A DNA stretch of 64,000 bases, taken from NCBI GenBank assembly GCA_905233375.1, contig CAJOEJ010000005.1:31081-95080 (forward strand). The letters are read 5' to 3'. A model generated the notes under the pieces. The model saw only the letters and a program-made list of their open reading frames with translations, did no database searches and was not told the DNA's origin. A program made the position numbers and the translations under genes. The DNA comes from Paludibacteraceae bacterium (lineage in GTDB: Bacteria > Bacteroidota > Bacteroidia > Bacteroidales > Paludibacteraceae). Below are positions 52,719-60,103 of this stretch, piece after piece (position 1 is the stretch's first letter; every line of letters starts with the position of its first letter).

Positions 52719-54131
52719 ATGCATAAACGATTCATCCTGTTTATATTGTTGATAACAAGTGTGTTAGGTATATATGCCGATGACAGTATCAAGGTGAGCA
52801 GTGCCGACCTGCAGGAGCTTATCCAGCGTGTGGAGCGTTTGGAGGAGGCGCAGGCGCATCCTAAAAAATTGGGATACGGGAAGTTTACAATCGGCGGGTA
52901 CGGAGAAGTAACGGCAAAGCATTGTTTTTACAGCAACAACTATCTAAGGTACGGCAAGAATCCGGAGAAGTATGCGAATGACCATTTCGGAGAGTTTGAC
53001 CTGCCGCACGTGGTCATTTATATGGGGTATGATTTCGGTCACGGCTGGAGCGTAGGTACGGAGATTGAGTTTGAGCATGGCGGTACGGAGAGCGCGATTG
53101 AGATAGAGGAGGAAGAAGGCGGTGAGTACGAGAGCGAGATCGAACGCGGCGGTGAAGTGGCATTGGAGCAGTTCTGGTTACAGAAAGCGTTCAGCCGGTA
53201 TGCTATTATCCGTGCCGGAATGCAGGTTATTCCCGTCGGTGCGCTGAACGCCCATCATGAATCGACCGAGTATTTCGGCGTCTATCGCAACGAAGGCGAG
53301 TTTACCATCATCCCGAGCACGTGGCATGAAGTGGCGCTGACTTTTATGGGCAGCACGAAGAACGGCTGGCACTATCAGGCAATGTTCCTGCCGGGTCTGG
53401 ACAGCGACCGTTTCAACCGCAAGAACTGGATCAAACCGGGCACAGGCAGTCCGTACGAGTTCAAATTAGCGAATGTGTTTGCCGGTGCGGCGAGGGTGGA
53501 TTATACGGGCGTGGAAGGTCTGCGGTTGAGCGTGAGCGGTTATTGCGGCAACTCGTTCCGCAACACGCTCAGCAAGACGAATGCGGAGTTGGACGCGAGT
53601 GCGTACAAGGATGTCAAAGGCACCGTCACGATCGGTTCGTTTGACTTTGCGTACAAGGGGCACGGTGTCATTGTGCGCGGCAGTGCGACCTACGGACATC
53701 TGAGCGACGCTGCGGCGATTACGCAATACAACATCGCCATGCGCAAAGGGAGCGTGAGCAGCAAACAGTGGGTCGCTTCCGATGCCCTTGCTGCAGGCAT
53801 AGAGATGGGGTATGATGTGTTAACCCCTCACCGGCTCTCCCCTCAAGGGAAAGAGATGAGACACCAGTTATACCTCTTCGCCCGTTACGACTACTACGAC
53901 TCCATGTTGCGGTACGATAACAAAAAGACGGATATGTACGCCTGGTGTGGAAGGCATCGTGCGGCGGTGGGAATCAACTATTTTCCGATCAAGCAGATCG
54001 GCGTGAAGGCGGAGTTCTCCTACGGTATCTTAAAACCCGGAACGCGTGCGGACGGTACGCGCGGAAAGATTTATAACGACGAACCGCAAATCGCTGTCGG
54101 CATCGTCTATGCGGGATTCTATAGTCTGTAA
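52719..54131 (+). CDS. Outer-membrane porin-like protein of the imelysin operon
   Basis: A 470-residue protein with a signal peptide (MHKRFILFILLITSVLGIYA), a short coiled coil (LQELIQRVERLEEAQ) and a beta-barrel (YGKFTIGGYGEVTAKH..., LPHVVIYMGYDFGHGWSVGTEIEFEHGG). Residues about 126-145 are an acidic Glu-rich loop, possibly cation-binding. Residues LTPHRLSPQGKEMRHQ near 370 are encoded by a diverged copy of the GC-rich palindrome. The first gene of a four-gene operon; the context suggests uptake of iron, haem or a metal complex, but the substrate is unknown. The start follows the promoter by 32 bases. Confidence 0.78.
   Translation: MHKRFILFILLITSVLGIYADDSIKVSSADLQELIQRVERLEEAQAHPKKLGYGKFTIGGYGEVTAKHCFYSNNYLRYGKNPEKYANDHFGEFDLPHVVIYMGYDFGHGWSVGTEIEFEHGGTESAIEIEEEEGGEYESEIERGGEVALEQFWLQKAFSRYAIIRAGMQVIPVGALNAHHESTEYFGVYRNEGEFTIIPSTWHEVALTFMGSTKNGWHYQAMFLPGLDSDRFNRKNWIKPGTGSPYEFKLANVFAGAARVDYTGVEGLRLSVSGYCGNSFRNTLSKTNAELDASAYKDVKGTVTIGSFDFAYKGHGVIVRGSATYGHLSDAAAITQYNIAMRKGSVSSKQWVASDALAAGIEMGYDVLTPHRLSPQGKEMRHQLYLFARYDYYDSMLRYDNKKTDMYAWCGRHRAAVGINYFPIKQIGVKAEFSYGILKPGTRADGTRGKIYNDEPQIAVGIVYAGFYSL
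53820..53860. repeat. GC-rich palindromic element in the porin gene (diverged copy)
   Basis: AACCCCTCACCGGCTCTCCC then CTCAAGGGAAAGAG, matching the trxB copy in the CCCCTC-AAGGGAAAG part. It is in frame. Confidence 0.6.
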
Positions 54132-54162
54132 GGTTAACTATAAAAGATAAAAAGGATAAGTT

Positions 54163-55329
54163 ATGAAAAAGAAGATTTTATGTATGTTCGTGGCTGCCAT
54201 GAGTCTGGCGGCTTGCGGCGGAGGAACCGAAACGGTCACTTCGGACAAAGAGGCGGCGTTGCAACAAGCCGTAACACCTTATGTTCACAACACGGTCATT
54301 GCGACCTACAAAGGCATGTCGGACGCCGGAATGACGCTGTTGGAGCAGTGCGAAGCTATCTTGGACAAAGTTGAGAAAGACGAGGACTATGCTGCTCTGA
54401 TGAAGGATGCCGGTACGTCCTGGCGTGCGATGCGCAAGTACTGGGAGCAGAGCGAGGCGTTTCTGTACGGTCCTGCGGCGTCGCATAACATCGACCCGCA
54501 CATTGACAGCTGGCCTTTGGATTTCAATGCCATGAATGCTCTGCTGCATGATGCGGAGCGGATGGCGGCAATTGAAGAGGAAGGCGGTGCGTATGTGGGT
54601 GACAAATTGGGTTATGCGCTGAAGGGTTTCCATGCAGCGGAGTACCTGCTTTTCGAGAGTGAGGAGAAAGACGGTCGTGCGGTAGGAACGGGGCGTCCTC
54701 ATGCGGCAAACCTGACCCATGCCGAAGCCGTGTATCTGTTAGGTATCGTGGAGGATCTGACCCAACAGGCTATTCTGTTGGAGTACTGCTGGGCAGGCGA
54801 AGTGAGTGCAGCGAAGATGGCTCTGCTGGACGAGGCGGAGATAGAGCCGTACGAAGACCGATACGGAGACCAGATGATCAACGCCGGCAAGGCGGGGTCG
54901 ATATACGTGACCTATCAGGAGGTGGTGGAAGAGATCATCGCCGGCTGTGTTGATATTGCCGGTGAAGTGGCGGAACTGAAAATGGGTAACCCGTATATCA
55001 GCAGTACACCCGAGGAGCGCGATTATATCGAGAGTCCGTACAGTTGCACCTCGACGATTGATTTTGCGGACAATATCCGTTCCATTCAGCACGCTTATTG
55101 CGGCGCACAGGTCGGAGACCATGCCATCTCCAATTATGTCTATCGTCAGGATGCCGATTTGGATGCCCGTGTCCGTAAGGCGATTGAAGATGCCATCACG
55201 GCGATTGAGCAGATTGAAGATTTTGAGAACACGGCGCAGAACAACCCGACCGTGAAAGCCGCAATCGACAAAGTGGCGGAGCTGGAAGAGATTTTAGATG
55301 ATGAAGTGTTGCCGCTTCTGTCGAAGTAA
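54163..55329 (+). CDS. Imelysin-family lipoprotein
   Basis: A 388-residue lipoprotein (signal peptide with LAAC at the lipid site). It is an imelysin (PF09375) protein: the family motif G-x-H-x-x-E appears as GFHAAE near residue 156, and the helical bundle has the expected ASHNIDPHIDSWPLDF block. Imelysins are linked to iron uptake (EfeO and IrpA relatives) and are regulated by iron in several bacteria, but the ligand is not settled. In this operon it stands between a porin and a di-heme oxidoreductase. Confidence 0.92.
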   Translation: MKKKILCMFVAAMSLAACGGGTETVTSDKEAALQQAVTPYVHNTVIATYKGMSDAGMTLLEQCEAILDKVEKDEDYAALMKDAGTSWRAMRKYWEQSEAFLYGPAASHNIDPHIDSWPLDFNAMNALLHDAERMAAIEEEGGAYVGDKLGYALKGFHAAEYLLFESEEKDGRAVGTGRPHAANLTHAEAVYLLGIVEDLTQQAILLEYCWAGEVSAAKMALLDEAEIEPYEDRYGDQMINAGKAGSIYVTYQEVVEEIIAGCVDIAGEVAELKMGNPYISSTPEERDYIESPYSCTSTIDFADNIRSIQHAYCGAQVGDHAISNYVYRQDADLDARVRKAIEDAITAIEQIEDFENTAQNNPTVKAAIDKVAELEEILDDEVLPLLSK

Positions 55330-55361
55330 TTACGAATACCTAATTTTAAATAATGAACGAT

Positions 55362-56945
55362 ATGAAAAAGGAATTTTTATTGCTTGTAATGGCTGCTGTT
55401 TCGCTCGTGGCATGCAAGCCCAACGGAGGCAACCCGGGAGATCCGCAGACCGACATGCCGGAATGGTACTACTCCGGCGGTAAGTTGGGAACGACCGAGA
55501 ACACGTCTTCGATGACGTTCCGCCAGCCGACACCGGCGACCGAAGATGCCGGACTCGGAACGATGTTCGCGCAGGGTGACCAGATCGCTGAAAAGGACTT
55601 TGTGACCAACGAGAGCGGTCGTCAGCATGGCTTGGGTCCGGTCTATGTGCGCTCCAGTTGCCAGCATTGCCACCCGAACTACTCTCACGGAACGAGTGTG
55701 CCGGAAGGCAGGTATAACGCCGCCGAAGTGGGTAACGGAACGCTGTTAGTGGTCATCAATCCGGAGACGCAGGCTTATGTGCCCTGGTTAGCCGGAATGC
55801 CGCAACTGTTTGGAGCGGCGCCGTTCAAAGCACCTCTGGATCCCGACCAGATCACCGTCACATGGAAGATGGCGACCGACGAGCACGGCAACAAGTTTGC
55901 GGACGGCGAGACGTACGAGTTGCGTTATCCGGAAGTGAAGATGCCGAATACGGCGGTGTATGTGTATAACCAAGGCTACCGCGACCCGGACGGATTATTG
56001 GAGAACCAGAGTTATGAGGTGAAGCTGGAGAACACGATCGGCGTGTATGGCTCGGGTCTGTTGGACGCTATCACCGATGAGGATATCATCGCCCAGTACG
56101 AGAAAGAAGCGTCGGACGGCAAGCTCAGAAACGGTCTCAATCCTGCTTTCTGGAACGGCGGATTCCAGACTTCGGGTTACTACAAGAACGACCCGCAGTG
56201 GGGTCCGAAACGTTTCACGTACGCCCTGACACGCGGTCCGATCATGGATGCAGCAGGGGCAAACGCTATCTGGAACATTACCAATGTGACCCGTTCCGAC
56301 CGCCAGTACCACTACCTGGATCTGAACGGAACCATCTATGCCGAGTATGCTTCCAAGGATACGGAGGTTCAGGAGAAATTCGGTACTGAGCAGGAGATAT
56401 ATGACTACCTGACCAGCAAGACGCTGCCCGCCGAGATGACGGATGACGAGTTTACGCAAGTCATGGTCTGGCACCGCGGTCTGGCTGTACCGGCGGCACG
56501 TAACGTGACCGACGAGAACGTGTTGCGCGGCAAGGAACTGTTCACGCAGATCGGTTGCGACTACTGTCACCGTCCGACCTGGACCACCGGACCGGATGAG
56601 GTGCGCGACCCGAATAATTTCCCTGTTACGGCACAGATGCCGCGGTATCCGAATCAGAAAATATGGCCCTACACCGATATGGTTCAGCATAAGCTGTGCA
56701 TGGAGAACGATATCCGTACAGGCTGGTGTCGTACTACGCCGTTGTGGGGCAGGGGACTCCACCGTAAAGCTACCGGTGACGCCTACGAGGCGCGAATGCA
56801 TGACACCCGTGCGCGCAACGTCATTGAGGCGATCATGTGGCACGGTTACAGCGAGCAGAGCGATGCCTATTGGCCCACGCAGCAGTTCTATAACCTGCCC
56901 AAAGAAGACCGCGACGCAATCGTGGCGTTCATCAATGCGATTTAA
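55362..56945 (+). CDS. Di-heme oxidoreductase (DHOR/DUF1111 family) lipoprotein
   Basis: A 527-residue exported lipoprotein (VSLVAC lipid site). Two c-type haem sites are present: CQHCH near residue 100 and CDYCH near residue 400, the layout of the DHOR family, which is distantly related to MauG and bacterial peroxidases. It commonly neighbours imelysin genes. Covalent haem attachment requires a cytochrome c maturation system, and the next gene supplies one. I start at the second ATG (MKKEFLLL), where the signal peptide begins; the earlier ATG adds three residues. Activity and electron partner are unknown. Confidence 0.9.
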   Translation: MKKEFLLLVMAAVSLVACKPNGGNPGDPQTDMPEWYYSGGKLGTTENTSSMTFRQPTPATEDAGLGTMFAQGDQIAEKDFVTNESGRQHGLGPVYVRSSCQHCHPNYSHGTSVPEGRYNAAEVGNGTLLVVINPETQAYVPWLAGMPQLFGAAPFKAPLDPDQITVTWKMATDEHGNKFADGETYELRYPEVKMPNTAVYVYNQGYRDPDGLLENQSYEVKLENTIGVYGSGLLDAITDEDIIAQYEKEASDGKLRNGLNPAFWNGGFQTSGYYKNDPQWGPKRFTYALTRGPIMDAAGANAIWNITNVTRSDRQYHYLDLNGTIYAEYASKDTEVQEKFGTEQEIYDYLTSKTLPAEMTDDEFTQVMVWHRGLAVPAARNVTDENVLRGKELFTQIGCDYCHRPTWTTGPDEVRDPNNFPVTAQMPRYPNQKIWPYTDMVQHKLCMENDIRTGWCRTTPLWGRGLHRKATGDAYEARMHDTRARNVIEAIMWHGYSEQSDAYWPTQQFYNLPKEDRDAIVAFINAI

Positions 56946-56948
56946 CCA

Positions 56949-57995
56949 ATGCCAAATCATCAATGGACACATGGTAAATGGATTCACACCGCCCTGGGGA
57001 TTATTGTCCTCGGGGCGTGTGTGACGCATTTCTTCGGCGAACAAGGGGAGATTCATCTCCGCGCCGACCATGCCCAAACACTAAATCACCACTCACCAAT
57101 TACCAATCACCAATCTTCTATCACCCTCTTCCTATGGAACTTCCGGGTGGTCTATGACGGTGACAATCCGGTGGATTATATTACCGAACTCCGATTGTTG
57201 GATCGGGGCAATACGCACACATCGAAAACTGCGTCTTTGACCGTTGACGAAGGCTCCGTTCGGATGAACAAGCCGCTGAAGTACCATGGCTGGCGTTTAT
57301 GCCAATCGGATTATGACAGCGATGAGCAAGGAGTGGTTCTGGCGTATAACTATGACCCGTGGGGTATTGGGATCACGTACACCGGCTATGCGTTGTTGTT
57401 GGTAGCCATGATCGGTTTCTTTTTCCGGAAGAACAGCCGTTTCCGCACGTTGGTCAGGAAACAGCATACCTGGCTGCTGGTAGGTTTAGGGATTGCGGTT
57501 ATTGTGCTCACTATTGTTATGACGCGTGTCGTCACCCCTAAACCGCCTTTGCAGCCTGTATTACAGACGCCGTTGTTGGGGATTCATGTATCCGTGATCA
57601 TGTTGGCGTACACGTTGTTTGCGGTGATTGCTGTGCTCGGTGTCATCGGTCTGTGCAGTAAGCGGCTTTCGCCGGAAGTTGCCCGACTTTCGATGGTTCT
57701 CCTTTATCCGGCGTTGTTCTGCCTGACAGCCGGCATCTTTATCGGGGCTGTGTGGGCGAACATGAGTTGGGGACGTTATTGGGGATGGGATCCGAAAGAG
57801 ACCTGGGCGCTTATCACCATGATCGTCTATGCCCTTCTGCTCCACTTCCCGTGGATAAAAAGCAAATTACCAATTACCAATCAGCAATCACCAATAATTT
57901 ACCACGTTTTGTGTGTGGTAGATTTCCTCTTCGTCCTTTTTACTTATTTCGGCGTTTCCTACCTTCTCGGCGGCTTGCACTCGTACGCTTCGTAA
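56949..57995 (+). CDS. ccsBA: Cytochrome c maturation protein, short ResB-CcsA fusion
   Basis: A 348-residue membrane protein. The first part is a reduced ResB/Ccs1-like region (FLWNFRVVYDGDNPVDYITELRLL, MNKPLKYHGWRLCQSDYD), then a CcsA part with the haem-handling motif WGRYWGWDPKETWAL (about residue 273) and flanking His. It exports haem and attaches it to c-type cytochromes, here probably the di-heme oxidoreductase three bases upstream. Two segments, NHHSPITNHQSSIT (about residues 46-59) and KLPITNQQSPII (about 305-316), are encoded by ACCAAT repeats and look inserted; the second sits in a loop between membrane segments. Confidence 0.85.
   Translation: MPNHQWTHGKWIHTALGIIVLGACVTHFFGEQGEIHLRADHAQTLNHHSPITNHQSSITLFLWNFRVVYDGDNPVDYITELRLLDRGNTHTSKTASLTVDEGSVRMNKPLKYHGWRLCQSDYDSDEQGVVLAYNYDPWGIGITYTGYALLLVAMIGFFFRKNSRFRTLVRKQHTWLLVGLGIAVIVLTIVMTRVVTPKPPLQPVLQTPLLGIHVSVIMLAYTLFAVIAVLGVIGLCSKRLSPEVARLSMVLLYPALFCLTAGIFIGAVWANMSWGRYWGWDPKETWALITMIVYALLLHFPWIKSKLPITNQQSPIIYHVLCVVDFLFVLFTYFGVSYLLGGLHSYAS
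57083..57119. repeat. ACCAAT-type repeat inside ccsBA (copy 1)
   Basis: Words CACCAATTACCAATCACCAA in frame. Same words as the non-coding repeat near 28 kb. Confidence 0.75.
57863..57900. repeat. ACCAAT-type repeat inside ccsBA (copy 2)
   Basis: AAATTACCAATTACCAATCA then GCAATCACCAATA, in frame, in the loop before the last membrane segment. Confidence 0.75.
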
Positions 57996-58006
57996 CCGTT
58001 TTACCA

Positions 58007-58288
58007 TCATTGTACATCCTTGTATTCGTCTGTGCGGGTGAGTAGGGCACGGGCGTAGGAACAGACAGGGATGATTTGTCTGTTGTTGGCGCGCGCAAAG
58101 TCCACTGCGGCAAGAACCATCTGCCGGGCGATGCCGCGTCCCTCAAAACCCTCAAAAACGCGTGTGTGGTCAATGATCATCCGTTGTGGAGTAGGGCGTT
58201 GGTACGTCATCTCACCGACCTGCGTGTCGTCTAACCAAGCCTCGAAGATCCCTTTCCGGTCTGTTTCTGTGTGTTGGATATGTATCAT
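58007..58288 (-). CDS. Small GNAT-fold acetyltransferase (YjdJ/NATD1 type)
   Basis: A 93-residue minimal GNAT protein. VGEMTYQRPTPQRMIIDHTRVFEGFEGRGIARQMV contains the acetyl-CoA loop GFEGRGIA, and IIPVCSYARALL is the conserved end block. The substrate is not known. It is convergent with ccsBA and marks the start of the accessory region. Confidence 0.88.
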   Translation of the reverse strand: MIHIQHTETDRKGIFEAWLDDTQVGEMTYQRPTPQRMIIDHTRVFEGFEGRGIARQMVLAAVDFARANNRQIIPVCSYARALLTRTDEYKDVQ

Positions 58289-58324
58289 AGTGTTTGTTTT
58301 ATGGTGGGATGTGTGTTGATATTC

Positions 58325-58990
58325 TCATTTCACTCTATTTTCAACGACCTCTTCCAATGCTAACAACTCCGCATCGGTTTGCTCGGCTTCGGCGATTGCT
58401 ATGGAAATTGAGCAGTGAATCCACCGTCTCGCGCCAATAGCGTAGCGTCAGGTCTTTTCGCTCTTTCACGCGCAACTCAGCCGAATCAAGAAACATGGTC
58501 GGGATAACAAATCGCGCACTTTCTGATAGAATCGCTTTTCTGAAGCGCGTATCTCGCGTATCCGTTCTAACAATTCATCGAAGTAGTCCGGTCGTCCGTC
58601 TGGGTTCTTCAGCCGCTCGTCATCCATCGTAAAGCCTTTGACTAGATACTCTGTCAAGTGCTGGTTAGCCCAGATGCGGAATTGCGTGCCACGCTTGCTG
58701 CGTACCCGGAAACCGATAGCCATAATCATCTCCAGCGAGTAAAATGTCACCTCATATTTTTTGCCGTCAGACGCAGTTGTTAAGTAATTCTTAATAACTG
58801 AATCTTTCTGTAACTCCCCTTCTTTCAGTATGTTAGCTATATGCATACATATATTAGGAACAGAGGTGTCAAAAAGTTCTGCAAGCTGATTTTGGTTCAT
58901 CCACACACTTCTGTCACGGGCATACAGCACTACGCTTGCATGACCGTCTATGGTGTTGTAGATGATAATATTGCTCTCGTTGTTGTTCAT
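58325..58990 (-). pseudogene. RhuM-family protein, broken by internal deletion and frameshifts
   Basis: The first 163 residues are a good RhuM N-terminal half (MNNNESNIIIYNTIDG, VWMNQNQLAELFDTSVPNICMHI, MIMAIGFRVRSKRGTQFRIWA, RASEKRFYQKVRDLL). The frame then ends ten residues later. In another frame, from base 58496 down, the text continues FLDSAELRVKERKDLTLRYW, which is the C-terminal part of RhuM, and a further frame shift gives AEQTDAELLALEEVVENRVK before a stop. About 100 or more middle residues are missing. RhuM genes are often carried in genomic islands near restriction systems, as here. Confidence 0.82.
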
Positions 58991-59110
58991 ATTTTGGTAT
59001 ATCTATCTTATTCCTTTTTATCCATTAACTCGCCCCAGGTCATGAAATCCGTTTTGGTGGAATGAGTGCTTTGGGTTGTTGTTTCCTCAGTTGTTATGTG
59101 GTATAGACAT

Positions 59111-59156
59111 GTGTCTTTTTTGTCGATCGATGAGTTGTGCTTTATTGAAAAGACAC
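59111..59156. repeat. Inverted repeat in the gap downstream of the DUF6485-type gene
   Basis: GTGTCTTTT at 59111-59119 and AAAAGACAC at 59148-59156. The A/T edges mean it can act as a terminator for the minus-strand Cys-rich gene. The remaining bases from 58991 to 59168 show no gene. Confidence 0.5.
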
Positions 59157-59168
59157 AAGCTATGATTT

Positions 59169-59309
59169 TCATTCAATCCCCCGTAAGCACGCGGGGAGTT
59201 TTTTGCCGTGTTCTCTGTGATGAGCAACGCACTCACAGCACTTTCCGTGACGGGGACAGCCTTCTTTTGTGCAAGGACAATCAATTTTGTTATGTGGACA
59301 ATGATTCAT
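59169..59309 (-). CDS. Small Cys-rich protein (DUF6485-like)
   Basis: A 46-residue protein with nine Cys-, His- and Pro-containing motifs: MNHCPHNKIDCPCTKEGCP, RHGKCCECVAHHREHGKK and a final LPACLRGIE. The pattern CPC-x4-C-x-RHGKCCECV-x-H...LPACLR is that of the small DUF6485-type proteins found in Bacteroidales and Clostridia. Several Cys suggest a zinc or iron-sulfur site; the function is unknown. It is shorter than most gene-finder cutoffs but the pattern makes it very likely real. Confidence 0.85.
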   Translation of the reverse strand: MNHCPHNKIDCPCTKEGCPRHGKCCECVAHHREHGKKLPACLRGIE

Positions 59310-59335
59310 AGTAGTTAGTGTTTATTAAATGGACG

Positions 59336-59773
59336 TTATTTAACTATTCTCAATAAGTTTTGATTCAGAGTTACAGCAACGTGCTGCGTGGTAGTTTCAA
59401 GTTGGTCTTTGGTCAGGCTGCATGCCCATAATGTGATCACTTGCCAGCCGTTGGAGCGGAGTAGGGCAGCGTTCTGTCGGTCACGTTCGCGATTCCGTTC
59501 AATCTTGGTCTGCCAGAACGCCGTGTTGGTTTTAGGCAGGACAAACTGCTTGCATCCCTCGTGCCCGTGCCAGAAACAGCCGTTGACGAAGATAGCTGTT
59601 CTGTACTTGCGCATGACGATGTCCGGCTTGCCCGGCACGCTCTTGACGTTCAAGCGATATCTGTATCCGTGTGCCCACAACCATTTGCGCACAAGCATCT
59701 CCGGCTTCGTTGCCTTGCTGCGTATATGTGACATGCAGCGATGGCGTTGCTGTGGAGTTAATACATCGGGCAT
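59336..59773 (-). CDS. vsr: Very short patch repair endonuclease (Vsr)
   Basis: A 145-residue Vsr-family T:G mismatch endonuclease. It has MSHIRSKATKPEMLVRKWLW, the metal-site Asp in GKPDIVMRKYRTAIFVNGCFWHGHEGC, and the downstream FWQTKIERNRERD block. Vsr nicks at T:G mismatches that come from deamination of 5-methylcytosine and normally travels with a DNA cytosine methyltransferase. None is in this window; the methyltransferase close by is an adenine type. Confidence 0.94.
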   Translation of the reverse strand: MPDVLTPQQRHRCMSHIRSKATKPEMLVRKWLWAHGYRYRLNVKSVPGKPDIVMRKYRTAIFVNGCFWHGHEGCKQFVLPKTNTAFWQTKIERNRERDRQNAALLRSNGWQVITLWACSLTKDQLETTTQHVAVTLNQNLLRIVK

Positions 59774-59936
59774 GAGATATTAACTTTTATTTTTTTGGAA
59801 CGTGTCTTGCATAGTGTCTCGCAAATGGGGATGTATTCTTTCTGGGACTCTTTTAGGACATGTCTTAAAACATGTCTCAAAATTTGTCTTAAAATATCGG
59901 TCTTTTAGGACAAAAAATCAAAAGTGTCTTAAAAAG
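59774..59936. other. Gap with GTCTTAAAA-type repeats, possible degraded coding sequence
   Basis: Four words like GTCTTAAAA and GTCTCAAAA recur. On the minus strand one frame reads ILRQILRHVLRHVLKESQ and continues across the vsr start, resembling the low-complexity linker before winged-helix domains in some Bacteroidota proteins. It is not an intact gene and may be the remnant of a longer version of the neighbouring winged-helix ORF. Confidence 0.35.
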
Positions 59937-60101
59937 TCATTTTACTTTTATATATATTGCTCCTCTTTTCGAACCAGACATTTTTATTAATCCGCGTTCT
60001 ATCAACTTGTTAATTTGACGGTTCGCCTCTTTAGAAGATAGTCCGAAATATTCTTCAAACTGTAAAGCAATTCTTCTTTCATACACAATTCCTTTTTTCA
60101 C
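59937..60101 (-). CDS. Small winged-helix ORF after the type III mod gene (GTG start)
   Basis: A 54-residue ORF. ALQFEEYFGLSSKEANRQINKLIERGLIKMSG followed by GAIYIKVK looks like a winged helix: recognition helix, turn and a two-strand wing. The frame has no ATG; GTG at 60101, two bases after the mod stop, is the best start. Many longer Bacteroidota proteins (Fic or ATP-binding families) end in such a domain, so this may be a fragment rather than a free regulator. Confidence 0.5.
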   Translation of the reverse strand: MKKGIVYERRIALQFEEYFGLSSKEANRQINKLIERGLIKMSGSKRGAIYIKVK

Positions 60102-60103
60102 AT

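Noticed and set aside
59066..59311. Plus-strand frame of 81 codons in the accessory region
   Set aside because: It is the antisense of the Cys-rich DUF6485-like gene, whose pattern is far more convincing.
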